A stretch of 64,000 bases of DNA from Bradyrhizobium sp. S69. Lineage in GTDB: Bacteria; Pseudomonadota; Alphaproteobacteria; Rhizobiales; Xanthobacteraceae. The stretch covers positions 118,992-182,991 of the forward strand of contig NZ_LMUK01000024.1 in the NCBI RefSeq assembly GCF_009766005.1. Reading direction: 5' to 3'. Below are positions 43,709-52,073 of this stretch, in pieces. Positions within the stretch are counted from its first letter, which is position 1; each line of letters begins with the position of its first letter. The position numbers and the translations under genes are program-made. A model generated the notes under the pieces. The model saw only the letters and a program-made list of their open reading frames with translations. It was not told where the DNA came from and ran no database searches.

Positions 43709-44636
43709 GCTTCGCCTTTCGCCAGAAATTGCGGAAGCGCAGCGAAACGAGGCCATGCGGCAACAGCAGCAACAGCGCCACGATCAGCACACCGAGCACG
43801 CCGCTGTGAATCTGGATATAGTTGCGCCAGACCACTTCCTCGAGCACCAAATAAAGAAAGGCGCCGCAGGCCGCGCCGAGCGGCGATCCGAGGCCGCCCA
43901 TCAGGGTCATCACGATCGGCTTGACCGAATAGAGGATGTCGAACACGTCGGATGGGTCGATGTAATGCACCCACGCGGCATAGAGGCCGCCGGCGGCCGC
44001 GACGAAACATGCCGATAATCCGAACGCGATGCTTTTATAAAGCGTAGCGTTTAAGCCGATCATGTTGGCCGCGGTTTCATTCTGCCGGATGCAGACCAGT
44101 CCGAAGCCGAGTTTGGATGCCGAGACCGCGATCACCATCAGCGCGGTCGCCAACAGCAATCCCCACATGCCGTAGAAGAAGAACAAGGCATCGGCCATGA
44201 TGCTGGAGCCGGACGCCAGCGGGATGTTCAGCCCCATGCCGCCGCCGGTGAGATCCGTGGCGTTGTTGACGAGTTCGCGCAACACGCCCACCAGCGAAAG
44301 GCTGGCGATCGCGAAGTAATGGCCACGCAAGCGCAACAACACCGCGCCAAGCAGGCCCGCAAGGACGAATGAGCCAATCAGCGCCGCCAGGATCGACACG
44401 GTCAGCGGCAGGCCTGCGTTGAGCAACACGCCGGTCGCATAGGCGCCGAAGCCAAAGAACGCCGCCGTCGCGAAGGAGGGATAGCCGGCGAGGCCGCCGA
44501 CCACGTTCCACGACAGCGCCAGGATCGCGTACATGCAGGCCATGGTCCCAAGCCGCAACGCGTAAGCGCCGCCGACCAGCGGTAACGCGGCCAGGCAGGC
44601 CAGCACGATCAGCAGCGCCAGATTGGCTCGCTTCAT
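43701..44636 (-). CDS. Branched-chain amino acid-type ABC transporter permease LivM
   Basis: The 311-residue integral membrane permease has eight or nine hydrophobic helices and the LivM-type motif IRQNETAANMIGLN (EAA-like loop) near 190-203. The true start is the ATG at 44636, which overlaps the LivH stop as ATGA; longer in-frame readings would run through LivH. In aromatic catabolic clusters, transporters of this class often carry aromatic acids rather than leucine. Confidence 0.91.
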
Positions 44637-45499
44637 TCGAAGCCTTTCCGGCCGAGCAGTCCCTGCGGCCTGAACAGCAGGAACACGATCAGCAGCGCGA
44701 ACGACAACGTCGTGGCGTAAGCCGGCCCGATCGCGGCCGAGCCGATGCCCTCCACCAGCGCCAACAACAGTCCACCGGCCAGCGCGCCGGACACGCTGCC
44801 GAGCCCGCCGAGCACGCAGACGACAAAGGCCTTGTCGAGATAGGAGGACGACGTCAGCGCCGAGATCGGGAAAATCAGCGCCATCAGCACGCCTGCGCAG
44901 CCGGCCAGCGCCGCGCCGATCCCGAACGCGATCGCATAGATCGACCGGACATCGACGCCCATCAGGATCGCCGCATCGCGATCGAGCCTGACCGCGACGA
45001 TGGCGCGCCCGATCCGCGAGTGGCGCAGCAGCAGATAAAGCAGCCCGGTCAGCGCCAGCGCCAGCACCGTTGCGATCAGCCGGTCGACGGGGACGACGAC
45101 ATGAAACAGCGAGACCGAACCCATCGGCGGCTTCAAGGTCAGTTTGCGATAATCCGCCTTGAAAAAGTAAATCATCGCGTTGTTCAGGATCAGATCGAGC
45201 CCGAATGTCAGCGTCAACGTCACCAATACCGGCGCATGCAGCACGCGATTGAGCAGCAATCGCTGCAAGAGATAGCCGAACACGAAAAACACCGGCACCG
45301 CCACGGGCAGCACGTACCACGGCGAAATCGCCATCGACTGATACGCGCCCCAGGCCAGATAGGCGCCGAGAACGATGATCGATCCGTGAATCAGGTTGAT
45401 GACGTTGAGCACGCCCCACACCAGCGAAAAGCCGATCGCGATGCAGGCGTAGAGGCAGCCCAGCACCAGGGCGTTGATGATGATCTGCGCAGCCAGCAT
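44633..45499 (-). CDS. Branched-chain amino acid-type ABC transporter permease LivH
   Basis: The 288-residue inner-membrane permease has a typical LivH start (INALVLGCLYACIAIGFSL, split by charge) and the NLIHGSIIVLGAY motif, then the RAIVAVRLDRDAAILMGVD (split) cytoplasmic loop that contacts the ATPase. It is the second gene of the operon, 31 bases after the binding-protein gene, and is coupled to LivM by ATGA. Confidence 0.91.
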   Translation of the reverse strand: MLAAQIIINALVLGCLYACIAIGFSLVWGVLNVINLIHGSIIVLGAYLAWGAYQSMAISPWYVLPVAVPVFFVFGYLLQRLLLNRVLHAPVLVTLTLTFGLDLILNNAMIYFFKADYRKLTLKPPMGSVSLFHVVVPVDRLIATVLALALTGLLYLLLRHSRIGRAIVAVRLDRDAAILMGVDVRSIYAIAFGIGAALAGCAGVLMALIFPISALTSSSYLDKAFVVCVLGGLGSVSGALAGGLLLALVEGIGSAAIGPAYATTLSFALLIVFLLFRPQGLLGRKGFE

Positions 45500-45530
45500 A
45501 TCCGGGCCCTTCGCCGGTCGCGACGATGGT

Positions 45531-46751
45531 TCAGTTCACGCCCAGCTTCAGCTCGCCCTGCTTGATCGCCAGCGGGAAAAGCACGACGGGCTTGCTGCCC
45601 TGGATCTGGAATACCGGCGGCTCCAGCGAGTTGATCTGGCCGTTGGGGCCGAATTTCACCGGACCCCAGAACGTCACGACGTCGAGCTTTGCCAGTTCGT
45701 CGCGCACCTTGTCGCGATCGAGCGAGCCGGCGCGTTCGATCGCCATCTGGAACAACGCACCGCAAACCGCCGCCGACGCTTGACCGTAATCCGGGTCGCT
45801 CTTGTATTTGTCGTGGAACAGTTTCACGAAATTTTCGGTCGAGCCAAAAATATCCTTGCCGTCATACCGCTCGGCGGGATGCCACCACGAGGCGCTGGTG
45901 ACATTCTCGGCGCTCTCGCCCGCCGATTCAATGAAGTCCTGATAGGCCGGACCTGCGATCATCGTGACCACCTGCGCCTTCAATTCCTGATCGACCATCT
46001 GCTTGCGGGCCAGCAACAGATCGTTGATGTAGCCGGTGATGAATATCCACTGCGGATCGAGCGACTTGATCTGCGACAACGCGGCCGAGTGATCGAGCGT
46101 GCCGATGGCGTATTTCTCGAAATAGACCACCTCCAGCCCATTCGCCTTGGCCGACTTTTCCATCTCCTGGGCGATCGCCAGCGGGAACAGGTCGTTGCGC
46201 GCGAGAATGGCCACTTTCTTGACGTCGGGCGCTTTGGACTTGATGATCTGTGTCAGCGGCGTGGTCAGCGTATCGTTCGGCGTGAAGGTGCCGAACAAAT
46301 ATTTGTAGCCCTGATCGTAGACCTGCGACGAGGACGCCGCGGCGGCGATGGTCGGCACTTTGTACTTTTCCGAGACCGTGCTCGCGGCTTTCGCAGCGCC
46401 GGAGCCGAACGCCCCGAACAGGAAGTTGATGTTGTCCTGGGTGATCATCTGCTCGGTGGTCTGCACCGCGCGCGGCGTGCTGGATTGATAGTCGGCGTAG
46501 ACGATCTCGACCTTGTATTTCTTGCCGCCGACCGAGATGCCGCCGGCCTTGTTGGCCTGCTCGGCCCAGAGGTCATATCCCTGCTGCTGCTTGATGCCCT
46601 CGGGTGCCAGCGGTCCCGTCAACGGCAGCGGCGCGCCAAACCGGATAACGTCTTCAGCCCTGACCGGGGATCCCGACGCACTCCAGGACGCGATCGCCAT
46701 GACGGCCGTACCCAGCACGGCCGACCAATGGATCAACTTCGAACCAGACAT
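45531..46751 (-). CDS. LivK-type ABC substrate-binding protein
   Basis: The 406-residue periplasmic binding protein has a signal peptide (hydrophobic 8-24, cleavage near PVRAE) and the type I fold: GAPLPLTGPLAPEG at about 40-53 and LFGAFGSGAAKA further on. The ATG at 46751 has GGGGG upstream. It is the first gene of the LivKHMGF operon and is divergent from a LysR regulator. Ligand unknown; a carboxylated aromatic or amino acid is likely from context. Confidence 0.9.
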   Translation of the reverse strand: MSGSKLIHWSAVLGTAVMAIASWSASGSPVRAEDVIRFGAPLPLTGPLAPEGIKQQQGYDLWAEQANKAGGISVGGKKYKVEIVYADYQSSTPRAVQTTEQMITQDNINFLFGAFGSGAAKAASTVSEKYKVPTIAAAASSSQVYDQGYKYLFGTFTPNDTLTTPLTQIIKSKAPDVKKVAILARNDLFPLAIAQEMEKSAKANGLEVVYFEKYAIGTLDHSAALSQIKSLDPQWIFITGYINDLLLARKQMVDQELKAQVVTMIAGPAYQDFIESAGESAENVTSASWWHPAERYDGKDIFGSTENFVKLFHDKYKSDPDYGQASAAVCGALFQMAIERAGSLDRDKVRDELAKLDVVTFWGPVKFGPNGQINSLEPPVFQIQGSKPVVLFPLAIKQGELKLGVN

Positions 46752-46809
46752 CCAGACCCCCATTTCGGAACCGGCAATGGTGACGGCGATCCAGCATGGC
46801 AAATCGCGC

Positions 46810-46857
46810 ATTCGAATAAAAGCATTGAAATTAGAGGTATGAGGTCGAATAATTCGA
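46810..46857. promoter_or_regulatory. Two ATTCGAAT-type palindromes in the LysR/LivK intergenic region
   Basis: A perfect ATTCGAAT palindrome at about 46810-46817 and TCGAATAATTCGA at 46845-46857 share the same half-sites, with centres about 37 bases apart. The second is a symmetrical T-N11-A sequence, the general form of LysR boxes. Two such sites between a LysR gene and its divergent neighbour fit a recognition and an activation site. Confidence 0.55.
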
Positions 46858-46928
46858 ACGCTAGCCAAAACCTGCCGCGATCTTGAGCAGGCCAAGCGAT
46901 CTTGAGCAAGTCAAGACGGGGACAGAGC

Positions 46929-47831
46929 ATGATTGAATCGACCGCGGTCAGATATTTCCGCGCGGTAACCGAGAGCGGCTCGATCAAGAAGGCCGCGACC
47001 TCGCTGCGAATCGCGCCCAGCGCCATCAGCCGGCAGATGCAGGCGATCGAGGAGGAATTGTCGGTCAAACTGTTTGAACGCAGCGCCCGCGGCATGGTTC
47101 TGACCGACGCCGGTCACCTGCTCTATCGCTATGCCGTCGACAACCGCATTCAGCTCGATGGCATCCGGGTCAAGGTGCAGGAATTCGACACCATGCGCCG
47201 CGGTCAGGTCAAGATCGCGACGGTGGAGGGGATGCTGGCGAACTTCCTGTCGAATTTCGTCGTCGAGCTGGCCGGTGATTATCCCGGTATTTCGATCTCC
47301 ACCACGGTGGTGGGCTCCCGCGACGTCGCCGAGATGGTGGGACACAACGACGTCGATCTCGGTCTGGTGTTCGGCCGTTCGCCGCGGCGCGACCTGATCG
47401 AACTGGCGCGAATGCGGCAATCATTGTGCCTGATCGTTTCGCCGCGCCATCCGCTGGCAAACCGCGACAGTTGTTCGGTCAAGGATCTCGCAGGTCTGCG
47501 CGTGGTGGTGCCGGATCCATCCTTTGGCATCCGGCAGGAAATCGATCGGGCCTGCGCCAACAACAAGATACGGCTCGAAATCTGCAACGAAACCAATTCG
47601 CTCAATTTCGCCCAGACGCTCGCCGCGCGCACCGACCTCGCCACCTTCTTACCCCGCGACACGGCGATGCCCTCGCTCGACGCGGGATTGCTGGTGGCCG
47701 TGCCGCTGCGCGACGCGCGGCTGGAAGCAACGCAAGTGACGCTCGTGCAATTGGCGGCGCGCAACATGTCGCCGTCCGGCCGCCTGGTCGCCGATTTGCT
47801 GGTCGGCAGGATGAAGGCGGTGAAGGATTGA
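46929..47831 (+). CDS. LysR-family transcriptional regulator
   Basis: The 300-residue protein has an N-terminal winged helix-turn-helix (IKKAATSLRIAPSAISRQMQAIEE, in parts, near 20-45) and a LysR substrate-binding domain. The ATG at 46929 has a GGGGA ribosome site; an upstream TTG is less likely. It is divergent from the LivKHMGF operon and convergent with the aspartate-dehydrogenase-like gene, so it probably controls the importer and perhaps the dioxygenase operon. Confidence 0.9.
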   Translation: MIESTAVRYFRAVTESGSIKKAATSLRIAPSAISRQMQAIEEELSVKLFERSARGMVLTDAGHLLYRYAVDNRIQLDGIRVKVQEFDTMRRGQVKIATVEGMLANFLSNFVVELAGDYPGISISTTVVGSRDVAEMVGHNDVDLGLVFGRSPRRDLIELARMRQSLCLIVSPRHPLANRDSCSVKDLAGLRVVVPDPSFGIRQEIDRACANNKIRLEICNETNSLNFAQTLAARTDLATFLPRDTAMPSLDAGLLVAVPLRDARLEATQVTLVQLAARNMSPSGRLVADLLVGRMKAVKD

Positions 47832-47834
47832 AGC

Positions 47835-48665
47835 TTAAGTCCCGACCCGCAACGCCGAACGCTGCTTGCGCAAATAAGCGATCACCGACAACGCCGTGAT
47901 GCGTCCGGTCTTCGGATTTTCGGACGGAATATTTTCAATCGACATCGAGAAGCGCGCCGAATCGGAGTCCACCTCCATCCGGTGCACGTTGCGCGTCAAT
48001 GCCGGATCGGCCCAGATCTCCAGCCGGGTGCGGTCGGGTCCGAGACCGGCCAGCGACAGCGCGACCGCGACGTTGAGGTTGGCGGGAAAGCCTTTTGCCG
48101 CCTCCCGTGCCGTGCCCTCGAACACCCTGAGCGGCTCGGTGATGCCTTCGATGTCGATGTTGTTGGCGACAAGATAGGGCGCGCCGACCAGGCCTTTCAC
48201 CGGCTTGCGCGTCACCATCCTGACCGACAGGATATTGCCCTCGGCCGCCGCGGTCATCGCGTCGAGGCCGATCAGCGCCCCGGTGGGCACCACGATCTGG
48301 CCGCCGTTTTGTTTGGCGAGCGCGATCAGGTCTTCATTCTCCAGCAGCGCGCCGGCACTGAGCACGACGGCGGTTTTGCCGCGGCTGACAAAGGGCGCGA
48401 CGATCGATCTGACGAGTTTGGCGGGCGCGCATTCGATGACGAGGTCGGCGATATCGACAAGGCCGTCGATCGGCAGGATCGCCGGCGGCTTGCTCAGCCC
48501 AGCCAGAAAGTCCCGATGCTTGGCAGGGTCCTGGACCGACACCGCCGCCAGAACCAGTCCGTCGATGCCCTTGTCGAGGGCTTCCACCACTTTCCTGCCG
48601 ATCGGCCCGAGCCCGACCACGGCGACACGCTGGTTGTTGCGGCTATTTGCTGCTGAATCTGCCAT
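47835..48665 (-). CDS. L-aspartate dehydrogenase-like oxidoreductase
   Basis: The 276-residue NAD(P)-dependent enzyme has an N-terminal Rossmann motif GLGPIGRKV at about 18-26, a central GALIGLDA segment and the C-terminal ANLNVAVALSLAGLGPDRTRLEIWADP block, in parts, that is typical of aspartate dehydrogenase/NadX. AspDH interconverts aspartate and oxaloacetate (via iminoaspartate). In this catabolic cluster a related amine- or imine-processing role is possible. It is the last gene of the dioxygenase operon, 68 bases after the flavin monooxygenase. Confidence 0.82.
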   Translation of the reverse strand: MADSAANSRNNQRVAVVGLGPIGRKVVEALDKGIDGLVLAAVSVQDPAKHRDFLAGLSKPPAILPIDGLVDIADLVIECAPAKLVRSIVAPFVSRGKTAVVLSAGALLENEDLIALAKQNGGQIVVPTGALIGLDAMTAAAEGNILSVRMVTRKPVKGLVGAPYLVANNIDIEGITEPLRVFEGTAREAAKGFPANLNVAVALSLAGLGPDRTRLEIWADPALTRNVHRMEVDSDSARFSMSIENIPSENPKTGRITALSVIAYLRKQRSALRVGT

Positions 48666-48733
48666 TGCCCGGTCTCTCGATCACCTGAATACAGATATCG
48701 CATCCCATCGGTCTCGGCGCGAGTCAAGCCACT

Positions 48734-49933
48734 CTAGCTTTCGAGCGGACAGCCGACGGCGTCATAGGAGAACAGCCAGTGATAGCGTTCGCGAACTTTT
48801 TCCTCATTCCACTGGGTCGAGACGTAGCGCGTCGCATCCTCGCGATCGAGCAGACGATCATTGTGGAATACCTCGCGGTTACGATCCGCGGCGCGCACGC
48901 AACGATTGGCGCGTTCGACACGCAGGGTTTCATACGCCCGAATGGCCGCCGCGCGATCGTCGCGATGCGCCTCGATGCAACGCGCCAGCAACAGCCCGTC
49001 CTCGATCGCCATCACCGCGCCCTGCGCCATGAACGGCAGCATCGGATGGCAGGCGTCACCCACCAGCACGACATTTCCGCTCGACCAGCGCTCGATCGGC
49101 GGCCGGCTCATCAGCGCCCAGCGATAATGCTCGTCGATATTGTCGATCAGCGCATGAACGTCCGGGTGCCAGCCCGCAAAATCCGCCGCGCAATCTTCCC
49201 GGCTGCCGCGCGCGGTCCATGATTCCGTCTCCCAGCCCTGGCGTTCGACCACGCCGACGAAGTTGACGAGCTCACCCCGCCGCAGCGGGTACGTAACGAC
49301 GTGACGGCCGGGACCGACCCAATTGGCGCCGACCGCGCGCCGCAAATGAGCCGGCAGCCGACCGGACGGCACGACGCCGCGCCAGGCGATGCATCCGGTG
49401 AAGGCGGCCTTGCCCGCGCCGAGCGTGCGGGCTCTGAGCTTGGAATGAATGCCGTCGGCGCCGATCACCAATCGGCCGTCGATCGCGCTGCCATCGGCGA
49501 GGATGGCAGAGGCGAACTCGCCGCGGTCCCTGACATCTACTACTTCGGCGCCCAGCTTGATGGTACCAGGCGCCACACGCTCGACGGCGTTGGCGAGCAC
49601 CGTTTGCAGGTCGCCGCGATGCACCATCAGATACGGAAAGCCGTATTCCGCCATCGCCGCAGCGCCGAGATCGAACAGCGGCCATTTCTCCCCGGAATTC
49701 CACAGCCGGATTTCCTTGGCTTCCGCTTCCACCGCGACCGCCCGGAGGTCTTCCAGAACACCCAGCGACGCCAGCACGCGTGTTCCGTTCGGGCTGAGTT
49801 GCACACCGGCCCCGACCTCCTTCAATTGCGAGGCCTGCTCACAAACGGTGACGGCAAAGCCGCGCTGGATCAGCGCGAGTGCCGCGCATAATCCGCCGAT
49901 GCCTGCGCCGGAAACGACGATCCGTTCCGTCAT
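48734..49933 (-). CDS. FAD-dependent monooxygenase, salicylate hydroxylase-like
   Basis: The 399-residue group A flavin hydroxylase has GxGxxG (GAGIGG) at about 8-13, the DG motif GADGIHS and GDACHPMLPFMAQGA near 285-299. It hydroxylates a phenolic or carboxylated aromatic with NAD(P)H and oxygen. Similarity is to salicylate 1-monooxygenase and related 3-hydroxybenzoate hydroxylases; the substrate is not assignable. It is cotranscribed with the Rieske dioxygenase genes and probably acts on the product of that step or on a parallel substrate. Confidence 0.86.
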   Translation of the reverse strand: MTERIVVSGAGIGGLCAALALIQRGFAVTVCEQASQLKEVGAGVQLSPNGTRVLASLGVLEDLRAVAVEAEAKEIRLWNSGEKWPLFDLGAAAMAEYGFPYLMVHRGDLQTVLANAVERVAPGTIKLGAEVVDVRDRGEFASAILADGSAIDGRLVIGADGIHSKLRARTLGAGKAAFTGCIAWRGVVPSGRLPAHLRRAVGANWVGPGRHVVTYPLRRGELVNFVGVVERQGWETESWTARGSREDCAADFAGWHPDVHALIDNIDEHYRWALMSRPPIERWSSGNVVLVGDACHPMLPFMAQGAVMAIEDGLLLARCIEAHRDDRAAAIRAYETLRVERANRCVRAADRNREVFHNDRLLDREDATRYVSTQWNEEKVRERYHWLFSYDAVGCPLES

Positions 49934-49963
49934 ATCATCTCCATTCCGCCTTGGCTCATCGTG

Positions 49964-50359
49964 TCATCGTTTGGAAATCAGGAAATCGTCGGTGAACTCG
50001 CCGCGCGATACCTTGACGGGGATTTCGCCGTCGCTGCCGACCTCGATGATGTCCGAGCCCGATTTGGCGTGCTGCGGCGTCAAGAGCTCGATGCGTTCGG
50101 CGATCCGCGCCGCCTGCCAGCCGTTCAGCTTCCAGCGAAAGCTGCCGCCGAGATCACGCATGCCGAACTCATGATCGGCCGGCGCCAACACCAGGGGCGC
50201 CCGCGATGTGGCGCCGGGAATTCGCTCGGCAATTGCGATTTCCTGCGGATGATCGGCAAAACGGCGCAGCAGTTTTGCCAATGCCGCGAGATCCGCGCCC
50301 TCCCCGATGAACAGGAACAGCGGATTGAAGTCGCTCGGCATGTATTCAAATCGCAGCAT
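49964..50359 (-). CDS. Small hypothetical protein in the dioxygenase operon
   Basis: The 131-residue soluble protein has no recognised motif. It contains no cysteine pairs, so it is not a ferredoxin. The N-terminal half is acidic-hydrophobic (FLFIGEGADLAALAKLLRRF) and the C-terminal half is beta-rich. The ATG at 50359 (MLRFEYM) is preferred; the gene lies 16 bases after a 68-residue hypothetical gene. Its constant position beside the oxygenase genes suggests an accessory role, which is inference. Confidence 0.65.
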   Translation of the reverse strand: MLRFEYMPSDFNPLFLFIGEGADLAALAKLLRRFADHPQEIAIAERIPGATSRAPLVLAPADHEFGMRDLGGSFRWKLNGWQAARIAERIELLTPQHAKSGSDIIEVGSDGEIPVKVSRGEFTDDFLISKR

Positions 50360-50375
50360 GATCCGCTTCTGACAT

Positions 50376-50582
50376 CTACTGAGCTTCGGGACCGCCCAGA
50401 ACCCTGACAATATCCTGCGCATGGCAGAGTTCCTCCGTCCCTACATCCTGTGGGCTGCCTGGAAATTCGAGATAGCGCACCTGTAGCCACATGCCGTCCT
50501 CCATGTTTTCCAGCACTTCGGCCACGATGCCCTCGCGCAATTGCAGGCGCTCGCCCACCTTGATGGTCATCACATTGATCAT
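50376..50582 (-). CDS. 68-residue hypothetical protein in the dioxygenase operon
   Basis: This small protein (start MINVMTIKVGERL) is predicted to be mostly beta-strand, with one cysteine (LCHAQD) and no metal-site pattern. An alternative ATG at 50570 gives 64 residues. It lies 33 bases after the dioxygenase beta-subunit gene and 16 bases before the 131-residue protein. The function is unknown; it does not look like a ferredoxin. Confidence 0.6.
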   Translation of the reverse strand: MINVMTIKVGERLQLREGIVAEVLENMEDGMWLQVRYLEFPGSPQDVGTEELCHAQDIVRVLGGPEAQ

Positions 50583-50615
50583 GGCGTCACGCTCGGCCCG
50601 TGCGTCTCGTCTCGC

Positions 50616-51227
50616 TCAAAAGAACATCGTCAAATTCTTGGCAAGCAGGATGTTCTGCTCCAGGAGAATTTCACGTTTTGCGACCTTCCAGTTGGCCTGT
50701 GTCGTGCCTTGCGTCGCGCGGAGCGTGTCATTGCGCCGGCCGACAAAGGTGTAGGTCTCGTATTCGACCCGGTTCTGATACACCAGAAAGCGGCTGATGA
50801 CGTCGACTTCCGCCGGCTGCTCAGGGTTCGGGCGAACCGCCTTGATCTGGACATTGCTGACCATGTGGCTGATCCGCGACAACGGCTCTTCGGCATAGTG
50901 CACGCCGGTGAGGATCTGCTCGACGCGCTTTGTCAGCGTCCACTTGTCCTCGTCGAACCAGCTGATGCCTTCGCCGATCCTGGTGTTTTCGCGGGTAGCG
51001 TGCTGACCGAACTTCACGTTGCGCCGGATCGGCATGAAGTAGCTGATGTCCTCGGCCAGGATATCCAGCCAGTCGCGGAACCGCCGATCGTCGAGCAGGT
51101 CCGCCTCATGATAGTAGAAATCTTCGATATCGGCCTTCAGCCGATAATAGGCGGCCGATCTCTCGATCGATGAATTCGCGACGGGCGCCATTGCGCCCTT
51201 TTCCTTATCCTGAACGATCGCACTCAT
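50616..51227 (-). CDS. Aromatic-ring-hydroxylating dioxygenase beta subunit
   Basis: The 203-residue small subunit of a Rieske oxygenase has the NTF2-like fold: a helical start (EDFYYHEADLLDDRRFRDWLDI, split), then ISYFMPIRRN and the VSNVQI...EVDVISRFLVYQNR sheet, normal for the family. It has no cofactor of its own and shapes the (alpha-beta)3 complex. The ATG at 51227 has AGAGGA at eight-base spacing; an ATG two codons upstream is too close. The SDR gene lies between it and the alpha subunit. Confidence 0.9.
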   Translation of the reverse strand: MSAIVQDKEKGAMAPVANSSIERSAAYYRLKADIEDFYYHEADLLDDRRFRDWLDILAEDISYFMPIRRNVKFGQHATRENTRIGEGISWFDEDKWTLTKRVEQILTGVHYAEEPLSRISHMVSNVQIKAVRPNPEQPAEVDVISRFLVYQNRVEYETYTFVGRRNDTLRATQGTTQANWKVAKREILLEQNILLAKNLTMFF

Positions 51228-51257
51228 GAGCATGTCCTCTGCGAGAAACGCATTGTG

Positions 51258-52073
51258 CTAGCTGGCTTTGGCCGCTGGTTTCGGCGGCACCGGACCGCCC
51301 TGATGCGAAAAGCATCCGACGTCGATCACGGTCCCCGACAGGGTTTCCGCCTCCGCCGACAGCAGGAACCCAACCACATTGGCCACATCGTCGCCGGTCG
51401 CCGCCCGTCCCGCCGCGGTGCCAGGCGTGCCCTTGCCAAAGCGGCTCTCGTCGCCGCCGACGCGGCCGAGGCTCATGCCGCTGACGATACCGCCGCCGCC
51501 GGGGATCACGGTGTTGATGCGGATCCTGTCGTGGATGAAGTCGTAGGCCATCGCGGTGCTCAACGCCGCGAGCCCGCCCTTGCTCGCGCTGTAGACCGCC
51601 ATATTCGGCTTGCCCCAGCCGGCGCCGGAGCCGATGTTGACGATCGAGCCGCCGCCCTGGCGGATCATGTGCGGCAGCACCGCACGGCTCATCAGATAGG
51701 GCCCCTTCAGATTAACGGCAACGACGCGGTCGAACAGCGCCTCATCGGTGTCGAGCACCGTGCCCAGCGGACCGATCGCGGCGTTGTTGACGATCGCGTC
51801 GATGCGGCCGAATTTTGCCAACGCCGCATCGACGACCCTGGCGACGTCGCGGGATTGCGAGACATCGGCTTCCATCAATTCGGCTGAGAGTCCGCGCTGC
51901 GCGAGTTCACCGCGTAAACCCGGAATCGCCGCCTGCGCAATGCTGGAGACCTGCGGCGCTTCCAGCCCGAACGCCACCACGGAATGGCCGCGCGCCGCGA
52001 GGCCAAGCGTGATCGCGCGCCCGATCCCGAAGGTGCCGCCACTGACCAGAACGACTTTGCCCGCGCCGCTCAT
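51258..52073 (-). CDS. SDR-family dehydrogenase, probable cis-dihydrodiol dehydrogenase
   Basis: The 271-residue short-chain dehydrogenase has the cofactor motif SGGTFGIG at about 11-18, the NNAA motif, the catalytic Ser in NIGSGAG and YSASK. In operons with Rieske dioxygenases, SDR enzymes usually re-aromatise the cis-diol. It is coupled to the alpha-subunit gene by ATGA and sits between the alpha and beta genes. The substrate is unknown. Confidence 0.88.
   Translation of the reverse strand: MSGAGKVVLVSGGTFGIGRAITLGLAARGHSVVAFGLEAPQVSSIAQAAIPGLRGELAQRGLSAELMEADVSQSRDVARVVDAALAKFGRIDAIVNNAAIGPLGTVLDTDEALFDRVVAVNLKGPYLMSRAVLPHMIRQGGGSIVNIGSGAGWGKPNMAVYSASKGGLAALSTAMAYDFIHDRIRINTVIPGGGGIVSGMSLGRVGGDESRFGKGTPGTAAGRAATGDDVANVVGFLLSAEAETLSGTVIDVGCFSHQGGPVPPKPAAKAS

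Noticed and set aside
45474..46886. Plus-strand frame across the LivK-like gene
   Set aside because: It is antisense to a binding protein with signal peptide and operon context, and it would also remove the divergent LysR/LivK promoter region.
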